This document shows, piece after piece, positions 7,251-13,873 of a DNA stretch of 37,726 nt (positions are counted from its first letter, which is position 1; the number at the start of each line of letters is the position of its first letter). A program made the position numbers and the translations under genes. This DNA is from Patescibacteria group bacterium (GTDB taxonomy: Bacteria > Patescibacteriota > Patescibacteriia > UBA10025 > JAHIVO01). The stretch is from NCBI GenBank assembly GCA_018816445.1, contig JAHIVO010000036.1, forward strand, positions 1 to 37,726. The letters are read 5' to 3'. The notes beneath the pieces were generated by a model, which saw nothing but the letters and a program-made list of their open reading frames with translations, was not told the DNA's origin and made no database searches.

Positions 7251-7421
7251 TATGGAAGGAAAAAAGAAAAAGTAATTTAGGCAATCGTAATTTTTTTGCT
7301 TATTTGGATTGGTGGTAGTACAGTTTTTATAATGCTGGATATTTCTAATGGGTGGTTGCCATCTTTGTTTTTAGGGGCTGGTATAGCAATTTGGCGTTAT
7401 AAATCTAAGAGAAAAAATTAA
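7251..7421 (+). pseudogene. Possible frame-disrupted or very short membrane protein gene
   Basis: From TTG at 7296 a 41-codon frame gives LLIWIGGSTVF...WLPSLFLGAGIAIW ending RYKSKRKN, which looks like the end of a two-helix membrane protein with a basic tail. The region before it (ATG at 7251, then GAA GGA AAA AAG) is in another frame and stops after eight codons. Joining the two would need shifts within the A runs and the T7 run at 7291-7297. It is either a decayed gene, a sequencing error in homopolymers, or a tiny gene starting at TTG 7296. Confidence 0.35.
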
Positions 7422-7439
7422 TATAATAGTTAATAATTA

Positions 7440-8081
7440 ATGAAAAAACTCCTCTTATCATCCAAAGGCTCTTATATTACTGATGGTAAATACGAAATAT
7501 TTGATAAACCACGGAATGAATTAAAATGGGCTTTTATAATTACAGCCAGTAAAAGCGTACCGGATGTAACATATCTAGACAGACACAGGAAACGAATGAA
7601 AGAATTAGGTTGGGATGTGGAAGAAGTGGATTTGGATAGTAAGACGCCGGATGAATTACGGAAGATTTTAAAAAACAAAGACGCCATTAACATGCTTGGC
7701 GGCAATGCTTTTTATTTGTTAAAAAGTATTCGCGAGAGCGGGTTTGCAGAATCGTTAAATGAGTTTTTGGATAGAGGAAGCGTGTATTGCGGTTCTAGCG
7801 CTGGAGCGTATATTGTTTGTCCGACTATTGAGATGGCTACCTGGAAAAAACCGGAAAAATTTGATCATCACGGGGTGACTGATTTTACAGCCCTGAATTT
7901 AGTATCTTTTTTAATTGTGGCGCATTGTACGCCGGAGATTATTAAAAATATTAAACCTGCTATGGACAAGGCAGAACTTCCAGTTAAACTATTAACAGAC
8001 CAGCAGGCGCTCTTAGTTATTGACGATAGGGTTGAATTACTGGAAGATCCGGATATTATTCCAAAAGAGTATGGAGGGTAG
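7440..8081 (+). CDS. Peptidase S51 (dipeptidase E-like) family protein
   Basis: A 213-residue cytoplasmic serine peptidase-like protein with a class I glutamine-amidotransferase-type fold. The nucleophile elbow CGSSAGAYIV is at residues 117-126, with Ser120 as likely nucleophile. His162 in AHCTPE is the likely catalytic His. The NMLGGNAFYLL stretch near residues 84-94 matches the conserved GGN of peptidase E. Known members hydrolyse Asp-X dipeptides or degrade cyanophycin; the substrate here cannot be told. A TATAAT at 7422-7427 lies 12 bases before the ATG with no Shine-Dalgarno, so the leader is probably very short. Confidence 0.85.
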   Translation: MKKLLLSSKGSYITDGKYEIFDKPRNELKWAFIITASKSVPDVTYLDRHRKRMKELGWDVEEVDLDSKTPDELRKILKNKDAINMLGGNAFYLLKSIRESGFAESLNEFLDRGSVYCGSSAGAYIVCPTIEMATWKKPEKFDHHGVTDFTALNLVSFLIVAHCTPEIIKNIKPAMDKAELPVKLLTDQQALLVIDDRVELLEDPDIIPKEYGG

Positions 8082-8101
8082 TGTTGATTCATCAGGCTGT
8101 G

Positions 8102-8218
8102 GCCGCGTCTTGCACACTGTCACGCATTTTAACTCATTATATCCTGAAACAAGTTCAGGATGACAAATAAGCAAACAATCTTGTCACCCTGAATTCATTT
8201 CAGGGTATAGGACGCGGC
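8102..8218. repeat. Nested palindromic element with 8-base terminal inverted repeats (copy A)
   Basis: GCCGCGTC (8102-8109) and GACGCGGC (8211-8218) are perfect ends. Inside lie hairpin ATCCTGAA/TTCAGGAT (8141-8161), TGACAA/TTGTCA (8161-8166, 8181-8186) and hairpin ACCCTGAA/TTCAGGGT (8186-8206). The inner TTGTCA-C-CTGA signature recurs at 12584 and 12977. There is no coding capacity. Confidence 0.75.
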
Positions 8219-8251
8219 ATTATACGAAAAAAACAGATCAAAATCCTCGAT

Positions 8252-8279
8252 TTGACCGATAATACTTAGTTGGTATAGT
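8252..8279 (+). promoter_or_regulatory. Promoter of msrB
   Basis: TTGACC (8252-8257), 16-base spacer, TATAGT (8274-8279) preceded by TGG (extended -10). The -10 ends 12 bases before the ATG, so the leader is only about 6 bases and no Shine-Dalgarno is present. Confidence 0.7.
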
Positions 8280-8291
8280 ATTAATATCGCT

Positions 8292-8657
8292 ATGAAAAAA
8301 GCATACAACAAATTAACTTTTGAAGAGGAGCAGGTGATTGTGCATAAAAGCACGGAAGCGCCGTTTTCTGGCAAATATGATAAACATGCCGAGTCTGGTG
8401 TCTATGTTTGCAAGCGCTGCAATGCGAAACTTTACCAATCGGATGATAAATTTGATTCTGGGTGCGGCTGGCCAAGTTTTGACGATGAAATACCAGGTGC
8501 TGTTAAACGAGTTCCTGATGCTGACGGCCGACGGACTGAGATTGTTTGTAATAACTGCGAGGGGCATCTGGGGCATGTTTTTGAGGGCGAGAAACATACT
8601 GACAAAAATACGCGGCATTGCGTTAATTCTATTTCATTGAGTTTTAAGAAGGGGTAG
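8292..8657 (+). CDS. msrB: Peptide-methionine (R)-S-oxide reductase MsrB
   Basis: A 121-residue single-domain MsrB, which reduces the R epimer of methionine sulfoxide in proteins. The family motifs are in order: [17 protein letters not shown] (about 24-40), CKRC at 40-43 and CNNC at 86-89 (structural zinc), DSGCGWPSF (55-63), [17 protein letters not shown], and RHCVNSISL with the catalytic Cys110. An extra Cys58 in SGCGWPSF could serve as a resolving cysteine (inference). Its length is normal for a stand-alone MsrB, with no MsrA fusion. It has its own promoter and lies between two large nested palindromic elements. Confidence 0.93.
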   Translation: MKKAYNKLTFEEEQVIVHKSTEAPFSGKYDKHAESGVYVCKRCNAKLYQSDDKFDSGCGWPSFDDEIPGAVKRVPDADGRRTEIVCNNCEGHLGHVFEGEKHTDKNTRHCVNSISLSFKKG

Positions 8658-8681
8658 GCGATTTTATTAATTTTAATCCTG

Positions 8682-8880
8682 CCTGGCCCTTCTCACCTCC
8701 CCTCTGAATGCCCTGATTTTTTTATTTACAGCCACGCTCTTTCCCCTCCTTGGCAAGGAGGGGTGAATTTCGCGGTTACTTTAAAAGTATGGGTGGAAAG
8801 GGGAGGTTAATTGATTGAGACTCTGAATAGATCCTGACATTCGTCAGTACTCCGGCAAAGAGTAACAAAGAGGGGCCAGG
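8682..8880. repeat. Nested palindromic element with 8-base terminal inverted repeats (copy B)
   Basis: CCTGGCCC (8682-8689) and GGGCCAGG (8873-8880) are perfect ends. Inside are ACCTCCCCT (8695-8703) with AGGGGAGGT (8799-8807), hairpin CCCCTCCTT/AAGGAGGGG (8743-8763) and hairpin CTGAC/GTCAG near 8833-8846. It fills most of the 327-base gap between msrB and the lipoprotein gene; the rest is promoter. The build matches the element at 8102-8218, but the sequence differs. Confidence 0.7.
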
Positions 8881-8885
8881 CGTTC

Positions 8886-8913
8886 TTGACAAAACTAGTG
8901 GTTTTGCTATACT
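8886..8913 (+). promoter_or_regulatory. Strong promoter of the lipoprotein gene
   Basis: TTGACA (8886-8891), 16-base spacer, TATACT (8908-8913) preceded by TGC (extended -10). The leader is about 65 bases and ends in GGAGG five bases before the ATG. Confidence 0.78.
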
Positions 8914-8984
8914 GTCTTATTGCTTTTTAAAATGAAAATAAGGCAATGTTTGTATAATGAACCTTTCACATTCTGGAGGATGCT

Positions 8985-9443
8985 ATGTTGAGGAATGTAT
9001 TTATTATTCTGATGGTGCTGTCTCTTATACTGATGGCTGGCTGTGAAAGGACGGTCATGGAACGTTCCGAAATATTCACCGAAGAGGTCAGGGTACGCGA
9101 TCTTATCTTCACTCCTTCGATTCATGGGACCGGCGTGGGTCCGACGCTTGATTTGACTGGCGAAGGCGGTCTGGGGATCGCGGTTACCTCGGTAAGTACG
9201 AAAGAGAAGCATTCTATTGTGTTTGAGTGCCAGCACGGCGGATTCGTCATTGAACGGGAGGAACTTTGGAAAAAACTCCACGAGGACTCTGTTTACACTT
9301 GCCACTATGTGAACCTCTTTAAGGCCGTATATAACGGTGATCAGTTTGTGTCCCGGGATTTCTATGACTTTGATTTCCTCGGTCTGGCCGAGTTCCCCGA
9401 TTTAATGGAGGAACCTGATCCGCGGCACGAGGTTGTCAACTGA
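8985..9443 (+). CDS. Hypothetical lipoprotein
   Basis: A 152-residue exported protein. Residues 1-18 form a hydrophobic signal (MLRNVFIILMVLSLILM) and the lipobox LMAGC predicts lipidation at Cys20, followed by ERTVMERSE. The mature domain is mixed alpha/beta, with FECQHGGFVIEREELWKKL and a second Cys in YTCHYV that could form a disulfide with FEC. The tail is acidic and Pro-rich. No family recognised. GGAGG (8975-8979) fixes the start. It is monocistronic with a strong promoter and a strong terminator, and is GC-richer than the core genes, like the 1008-1958 and POT genes. Confidence 0.82.
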   Translation: MLRNVFIILMVLSLILMAGCERTVMERSEIFTEEVRVRDLIFTPSIHGTGVGPTLDLTGEGGLGIAVTSVSTKEKHSIVFECQHGGFVIEREELWKKLHEDSVYTCHYVNLFKAVYNGDQFVSRDFYDFDFLGLAEFPDLMEEPDPRHEVVN

Positions 9444-9471
9444 TCTTTGCCGATAATGGTATCTACCATAG

Positions 9472-9501
9472 AGGCTGGAACCTACAATCCAGCCTTTTTT
9501 T
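9472..9501 (+). terminator. Rho-independent terminator after the lipoprotein gene
   Basis: AGGCTGGA (9472-9479) pairs perfectly with TCCAGCCT (9488-9495) around an 8-base loop, followed by a seven-T run to 9501. Confidence 0.93.
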
Positions 9502-9514
9502 ATTACCTATTTTT

Positions 9515-9523
9515 TGCTAAAAT
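9515..9523 (+). promoter_or_regulatory. Extended -10 promoter of the helicase-nuclease gene
   Basis: TGC-TAAAAT (9515-9523) ends six bases before the ATG at 9530, directly behind a terminator. It predicts a leaderless transcript; the -35 position is only a T run. Confidence 0.5.
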
Positions 9524-9529
9524 ACAGAC

Positions 9530-12500
9530 ATGGACATTTTCAGTAACCTTAATCCTGCGCAAAAAAAGGCCGTTCAGTTTGAAGAAGGGCCTTTGTTAAT
9601 CGTGGCCGGCGCTGGTACCGGCAAGACTACGGTTATTACCCAACGCTTAGCCTGGCTTATTAAAGATCAAAAAGTAGGCACGGACAATATTTTGGCCTTA
9701 ACTTTTACAGAAAAAGCCGCTTCGGAAATGGAAGAGCGTGTCGACGTTCTTTTGCCATACGGCTACGTGGATTTGTGGATATCCACGTTTCATTCATTTT
9801 GCGATCGTATTTTGAAGGATAATGCGCTGGAAATTGGTTTACCGCCTGATTTTAAATTATTAAACACTACAGACCAGGCTTTGCTTATCCGTCAGAATTT
9901 TGACGCATTTGAGCTAGATTATTACCGGCCCCTGGGAAATCCCACCAAGTTTATCCAAGCCTTGGTCAAGCATTTTTCCCGGGCCAAAGACGAGAATATT
10001 TTACCGGATGAGTATTTGGAATATGCCAAGAGTTTGAAGCTGGACCGGGATCAGGAAGAATTTGTAAAGAAAAAGGGTGAAGATGACGAAGAAGTTTCAG
10101 AAGACCAACGTGTCATGGAGGTAGCCAACGCTTATCATGTGTATCAGCAAATGCTGTTAGATAATAGTGCGCTTGATTTTGGCGACCTTATTTTATACAC
10201 CATTAAGTTATTTAAAACCCGGCCTAAAATATTAAAAAAATACCAAGAGCAGTTTAGATATATTTTAGTTGATGAGTTTCAGGACACTAATTACGCCCAG
10301 TATGAATTGATTAAAATGCTAGCTAAGCCCAAAAATAACTTAACAGTAGTGGGGGATGATGATCAATCAATTTATAAATTCCGCGGAGCAGCAATTTCAA
10401 ATATTCTAGAATTTAAAAAGGATTTTCCCAAGTCCCAGGAAATTGTGCTAACCGATAATTACCGCACTAAGCAAAACATTCTAGATTTGGCCTATAAGTT
10501 TATCAAGCAGAATGATCCTAATCGTTTGGAATACCAGTTATCAAAAGGAAAAATTGATCCCAAGGGAGCGCCACTGAAAACTAAAATAAGCAAGGAATTG
10601 AAGTCCCAGGTGGGTCAAACAGGTATTATTAATCATCTGCATTATAAATCACATTTTGAAGAAGCCTCGGGTGTGACTAAGCAGATTATTGAGCTTAAGA
10701 ATTCCGCCAAAGGCGGATCCGCCTCTGGCGGAAAAAAATTGTTATGGAGTGACTTTGCCATTCTGGTGCGGGCTAATGCCTATGCGCAGGAGTTTATTAA
10801 TTCCTTATCGCGTTTTGATATACCGCATCAGTTTTTAGCTTCCAAGGGATTATATTCCCAGACAGAGATTCTGGATGTAGTGTCGTACTTCAAGATGCTG
10901 GATAATTACCACGAAAATGCAGCCATGTGGCGTGTATTGAATTTACCGCAGTGGAATTTGAATGCCCAGAGCGTGCAAGGATTAATGGCTTTATCTGTTT
11001 ATGCGCGGCGTAAAAATATTTCTTTATATGAAGCGTCGCAAAAATCTAGGATTATTACTAACCTCACGCCGAAGTTTCATTTAGCTATTGATAAAATAAT
11101 TACCATGATCCAGAAACATACAGTAATTGCCAGACATAAAAGCGTGATGCAGGTAGGCTTGCAGTTCATGAAAGACTCGGGTTATTTAAAATATATAACC
11201 AAGGATGATAGGCCGGAGAACATGGAAAAGGTGATTCATTTAAATCAATTTTTCAAGGAGATTGAGCAGTTTGAAGCAGTTAACGAAGATAAGTCAGTAA
11301 AAAATTTCCTGATTAAATTTGAACAGGCCCGCGAAGCAGGTGAGTATGGTTCATTGCGCCAGCCTATGGAAGAGGGTCCGGAAGCTGTAAAAATTATGAC
11401 TATCCACGGTGCTAAGGGTTTAGAATTTCCTTATGTATTTTTAATCAGCCTGGTTGATAAAAGGTTCCCAACGATTGAACGCCGCGAGCCGATTGAACTG
11501 CCGGATAAACTGATTAAGGAGATTATCCCTGAGGGGGATATCCATTTGCAGGAAGAGCGGCGGTTATTCTATGTAGGTATGACTCGGGCCAGGGAAGGCT
11601 TATTTTTCACCAGTGCGGATGATTATGGCGGTACTCGGGCAAAAAAGCCGTCACGGTTTTTGATTGAACTCGGATTTGAGCGTAAAAAAGGCACAGAGGA
11701 ATTAGACACGGCAGACAGGCTAAGATCGCCAGCTAAGGAGCAGCAGGAAATTAAAGAATTAAAGTTTTTACAGCAAGCTATCCCGGACAAAGCCAGCTAC
11801 ACCCAGGTGCGTGCTTTTACTACCTGTCCTAAGCAGTTTAAGTATGCCCATATATACCGCGTGCCGGTTGAAGGACGGTTTACTTTTAGCTTTGGTAAGT
11901 CAATCCATAACACGCTGTTTCATTTTTTCAAACTAATTACAGAGCGATCAAGCATCCAGCAGGAGGATTTATTTGGTGCAAGTAAGAAGGTTAGTAAAGA
12001 TAAGGATAAGCAAAAAGCTTCATGGGATGAATTACAGAAAATATATGAAGAGCAGTGGCTGGATGACTGGTATATTTCCAAAGAGCATATGGAAGAGTAT
12101 TTTGCCAAGGGTAAAAGTGCCTTAAAAGAATTTTATGATTCTCACCAGGGTGAATTTCCGACCCCTTTGCATTTAGAAAAAATGTTTAACATTAAGCTGG
12201 GCAAGTATACATTTAAGGGAGTAATTGATAGAATAGATAAAGTAGGCACTGGGCAGGAAGCAGAGATCATTGATTATAAAACCGGAAAATGGCCAAAGAA
12301 CGGGAAGTTATCACCCAATGACAAGGAGCAGCTGTTAATTTATACTCTGGCGGCCAAAGATATTTTAAAAGTAAAACCAGTTTTACTGTCCTATTATTAT
12401 ATTGAAGCCAATAAGAAAATTTCATTTGCGCCGGAAGAAAAGGATTTAGATAAGATAAAAACTAAACTCTTGAAAGTAATTGAAAATATTCGTGCCAGTG

Positions 12501-12577
12501 ATTTTAAGGCTAGTCCGGGTTTTTGGTGCAATTCTTGTGATTTTAAAGATATTTGCGAGGACAGATGGAGAGGGTAA
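9530..12577 (+). CDS. UvrD/Rep-type helicase fused to a RecB/Cas4-type Fe-S nuclease
   Basis: A 1015-residue superfamily 1A helicase with a C-terminal PD-(D/E)XK nuclease. Helicase motifs: AGAGTGKTTVI (Walker A, about residues 26-36), ILVDEFQDTN (motif II, about 245-254), GDDDQSIYKFRGA (III, about 274-286), DNYRTKQNIL, VKIMTIHGAKGLEFPYVFL and RRLFYVGMTRARE. Nuclease motifs: GKSIHNTLF (His near 793), GVIDRIDKVG (Asp near 899) and IIDYKTGK (D-x-K near 913). Four cysteines frame the nuclease, one in TTCPKQF (near 765) and three in CNSCDFKDIC (near 1000), the spacing of a 4Fe-4S cluster as in AddB, AdnA or Cas4. This points to double-strand-break end processing, combining helicase and nuclease in one chain. 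Residues 392-401 are encoded by a palindromic repeat. A partner subunit is not visible here. Confidence 0.92.
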   Translation: MDIFSNLNPAQKKAVQFEEGPLLIVAGAGTGKTTVITQRLAWLIKDQKVGTDNILALTFTEKAASEMEERVDVLLPYGYVDLWISTFHSFCDRILKDNALEIGLPPDFKLLNTTDQALLIRQNFDAFELDYYRPLGNPTKFIQALVKHFSRAKDENILPDEYLEYAKSLKLDRDQEEFVKKKGEDDEEVSEDQRVMEVANAYHVYQQMLLDNSALDFGDLILYTIKLFKTRPKILKKYQEQFRYILVDEFQDTNYAQYELIKMLAKPKNNLTVVGDDDQSIYKFRGAAISNILEFKKDFPKSQEIVLTDNYRTKQNILDLAYKFIKQNDPNRLEYQLSKGKIDPKGAPLKTKISKELKSQVGQTGIINHLHYKSHFEEASGVTKQIIELKNSAKGGSASGGKKLLWSDFAILVRANAYAQEFINSLSRFDIPHQFLASKGLYSQTEILDVVSYFKMLDNYHENAAMWRVLNLPQWNLNAQSVQGLMALSVYARRKNISLYEASQKSRIITNLTPKFHLAIDKIITMIQKHTVIARHKSVMQVGLQFMKDSGYLKYITKDDRPENMEKVIHLNQFFKEIEQFEAVNEDKSVKNFLIKFEQAREAGEYGSLRQPMEEGPEAVKIMTIHGAKGLEFPYVFLISLVDKRFPTIERREPIELPDKLIKEIIPEGDIHLQEERRLFYVGMTRAREGLFFTSADDYGGTRAKKPSRFLIELGFERKKGTEELDTADRLRSPAKEQQEIKELKFLQQAIPDKASYTQVRAFTTCPKQFKYAHIYRVPVEGRFTFSFGKSIHNTLFHFFKLITERSSIQQEDLFGASKKVSKDKDKQKASWDELQKIYEEQWLDDWYISKEHMEEYFAKGKSALKEFYDSHQGEFPTPLHLEKMFNIKLGKYTFKGVIDRIDKVGTGQEAEIIDYKTGKWPKNGKLSPNDKEQLLIYTLAAKDILKVKPVLLSYYYIEANKKISFAPEEKDLDKIKTKLLKVIENIRASDFKASPGFWCNSCDFKDICEDRWRG
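10702..10733 (+). repeat. Palindromic repeat inserted in frame inside the helicase gene
   Basis: A 32-base near-perfect palindrome (one mismatched pair) of the form CCGCCAAAGGCGG-AT-CCGCCTCTGGCGG. Its core is 30 bases, a multiple of three, and reads SAKGGSASGG between a helix (QIIELKN) and the next strand (KLLWSDFAILV). The Gly/Ser-rich product looks like a tolerated surface loop. Confidence 0.75.
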
Positions 12578-12583
12578 AGGAGC

Positions 12584-12710
12584 TTGTCACTCTGAATCGA
12601 AGACCTGACGCATGTCGGGATCATTTCAAAGTCTCGAATAATTAGATGCTGAAACATTCATTCTTCGCAGTAGCAGACTACTGCTACGGAGAACGGGAGT
12701 TCAGCATGAC
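12584..12710. repeat. Nested palindromic element (TTGTCACTCTGA family, copy C)
   Basis: It starts TTGTCACTCTGA, identical over 12 bases to the element at 12977, and ends GTTCAGCATGAC. Inside are CGAAGAC/GTCTCG, CCTGAC/GTCGGG, GATGCTGAAAC/GTTCAGCAT and a Cys-like hairpin GCAGTAGCAG/CTGCTAC. Its last bases supply the ATG at 12706 of the next gene. Confidence 0.65.
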
Positions 12711-12957
12711 TAAAATGAGTATTATGGATCAAGCACCACAACAACCAATTCAAACTAAAATTAATGTTTTTAAACGTTGGTGGTTTTGGCTGTTAATTGT
12801 GATTATTGTGCTGGTGGTACTTTTATTCATTCCGTTGGTTTGTGAACCAGCTGCCTGTGCGCCTTGTCCAGACGACAGCACATATTGCCCACCCTGCCCG
12901 ACCTATTGCACAAGTGTGTTGGGTAATATGTTTGATTTCGGCTGGGTGCAGAAGTAG
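12706..12957 (+). CDS. Small single-pass membrane protein with Cys/Pro-rich tail
   Basis: An 83-residue protein with a polar N-terminus (MTKMSIMDQAPQQPIQTK), one strongly hydrophobic segment after INVFKRW (WFWLLIVIIVLVVLLFIPLV), then a short outer domain with seven cysteines: CEPAACAPCPDDSTYCPPCP, then TYC. The basic FKR before the helix predicts the Cys-rich part outside. The frame is open further up to 12646, but that part is encoded by a dispersed palindromic element; GGGAG six bases before ATG 12706 supports this start. ATGs at 12715 and 12724 are alternatives. The cysteines could bind metal or form disulfides. Function unknown. Confidence 0.65.
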   Translation: MTKMSIMDQAPQQPIQTKINVFKRWWFWLLIVIIVLVVLLFIPLVCEPAACAPCPDDSTYCPPCPTYCTSVLGNMFDFGWVQK

Positions 12958-12976
12958 ATGGGCGTGATATAATAAC

Positions 12977-13063
12977 TTGTCACTCTGAGCGAATGCGAAG
13001 AGTCCCCTCCGCTGAAAGTGGAGGAGACTCTTCCCCTTCACTTTGTTCAGGGTCAGGGTGACA
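12977..13063. repeat. Nested palindromic element (TTGTCACTCTGA family, copy D)
   Basis: TGTCACTCTGA at the left end pairs with TCAGGGTGACA (13053-13063) at the right. GAAGAGTC (12997-13004) pairs with GACTCTTC (13026-13033), and CTCC..GGAG forms the tip. It ends 14 bases before the DUF721 start and creates a false N-terminal extension of that frame. Confidence 0.75.
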
Positions 13064-13077
13064 TAAAAAAAAGCTAT

Positions 13078-13371
13078 ATGGCCATACCATTAAAGGATTT
13101 ATTGCAAAAAAGCATTAATAAAGCCGGGGTTTCTGAACAAGTAGGGGCGGCGGTTGTTTGTAATGAATTTAATAAGATAATACAGGATATTTTAGACCCT
13201 AAATTAGTAAAAAGAGTTAAAGCCATGTACGTGAAAAATAAGACTTTGACCGTGGCTGTTTTAAGCTCAGTTGTGGGTCAGGAAATTAAATTGTATGAAC
13301 GGGAGATACTGGAAAGATTAGAAAAAAAAGTGGGTGAAAATATTGTTGAAAGAATAAGATTTTTAGTGTAA
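13078..13371 (+). CDS. DUF721 (DciA-like) protein
   Basis: A 97-residue protein matching the DUF721 family, whose best-known member DciA helps load the replicative helicase DnaB. The visible pattern is typical: an N-terminal helix pair (IPLKDLLQKSINKAGVSEQV), AAVVCNEFNKIIQDIL, and the compact alpha/beta core with TLTVAVLSSVVGQEIKLYE, EILERLEKKVGENIV and a final strand RIRFLV. The usual conserved Trp of larger members is replaced here by Val/Gly. The start at 13078 is chosen because the 20 codons before it come from a dispersed repeat. A role in replication is plausible but inferred from the family. Confidence 0.78.
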   Translation: MAIPLKDLLQKSINKAGVSEQVGAAVVCNEFNKIIQDILDPKLVKRVKAMYVKNKTLTVAVLSSVVGQEIKLYEREILERLEKKVGENIVERIRFLV

Positions 13372-13414
13372 AAATTTGGCTAATATTAGCAAGAAAATAT
13401 CATCCACAGTTTTC

Positions 13415-13443
13415 TTGTCAAAGGAGTAAAAATATGTTAAAAT
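13415..13443 (+). promoter_or_regulatory. Promoter upstream of the pheS operon
   Basis: TTGTCA (13415-13420), 17-base spacer, TAAAAT (13438-13443). Transcription would start at about 13450, inside a small hairpin with a T run, so this may be an attenuated start. Confidence 0.55.
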
Positions 13444-13446
13444 TCG

Positions 13447-13470
13447 AGTAGGTTTAGGCCTACTTTTTTT
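13447..13470 (+). terminator. Short terminator-like hairpin before the pheS operon
   Basis: AGTAGG (13447-13452) pairs with CCTACT (13459-13464) around six bases, followed by seven T. It may end DUF721 transcription. The promoter at 13415 overlaps it, so read-through must be allowed for the pheS operon to be expressed from there. Confidence 0.6.
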
Positions 13471-13488
13471 AATAATTACCTATATATA

Positions 13489-13872
13489 ATGTCTTTAAAG
13501 CAATATTTAATAATTGTATCTTCAGCCACAATAATTTGCTGGTTAGCCTGGCTGGTAGTACTTTTTTACATAAATCCTAACGAAGCGGGTTTTGTAGGTT
13601 TTTTCCTGTTTTACTGCAGTTTAATTTTTGCCTTAGTTGGCTCATTTTCTTTGATCGGATTTTTTGGACGCGTGTGGTTTGCCAAGGAAAAAGTCATTTT
13701 CAGGCATTTAGGCATTTCTACCAGGCAAGCCTTATGGTTTTCAGTATTATTAACAGGTGTCTTAATGCTAAAAGGGGCTAATTTTTTAAGGTGGTGGACC
13801 GTCTTATTGATTATTATACTTTTAGTGCTGCTGGAATTTTTCTTTTTATCAAGAAGGGTAGTACGTCATTAA
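13489..13872 (+). CDS. Multi-pass membrane protein in front of pheS
   Basis: A 127-residue protein with four hydrophobic segments: after MSLKQY (LIIVSSATIICWLAWLVVLF), residues about 35-60 (GFFLFYCSLIFALVGSFSLI), about 80-95 (ALWFSVLLTGVLML) and about 100-120 (WWTVLLIIILLVLLEFFFL). A basic loop (VWFAKEKVIFRHLG) lies in the middle and RRVVRH at the end. The stop is one base before the pheS start codon, so the two are co-transcribed and probably translationally coupled. No family is recognised. Confidence 0.82.
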   Translation: MSLKQYLIIVSSATIICWLAWLVVLFYINPNEAGFVGFFLFYCSLIFALVGSFSLIGFFGRVWFAKEKVIFRHLGISTRQALWFSVLLTGVLMLKGANFLRWWTVLLIIILLVLLEFFFLSRRVVRH

Positions 13873-13873
13873 T

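Noticed and set aside
12646-12705. N-terminal 20 codons of the Cys-rich membrane protein frame
   Set aside because: Encoded by a dispersed palindromic element; GGGAG and ATG at 12706 give a better start.
13018-13077. N-terminal extension of DUF721 (MEETLPLHFVQG...)
   Set aside because: It is the right half of a dispersed repeat and not part of the DUF721 domain.
13428-13450. Five-codon leader peptide MLKFE before the pheS operon, after AAAGGAG
   Set aside because: The sequence is also the spacer and -10 of a good promoter (13415-13443), so it would not be transcribed from there; only one Phe codon, not a Phe attenuator.
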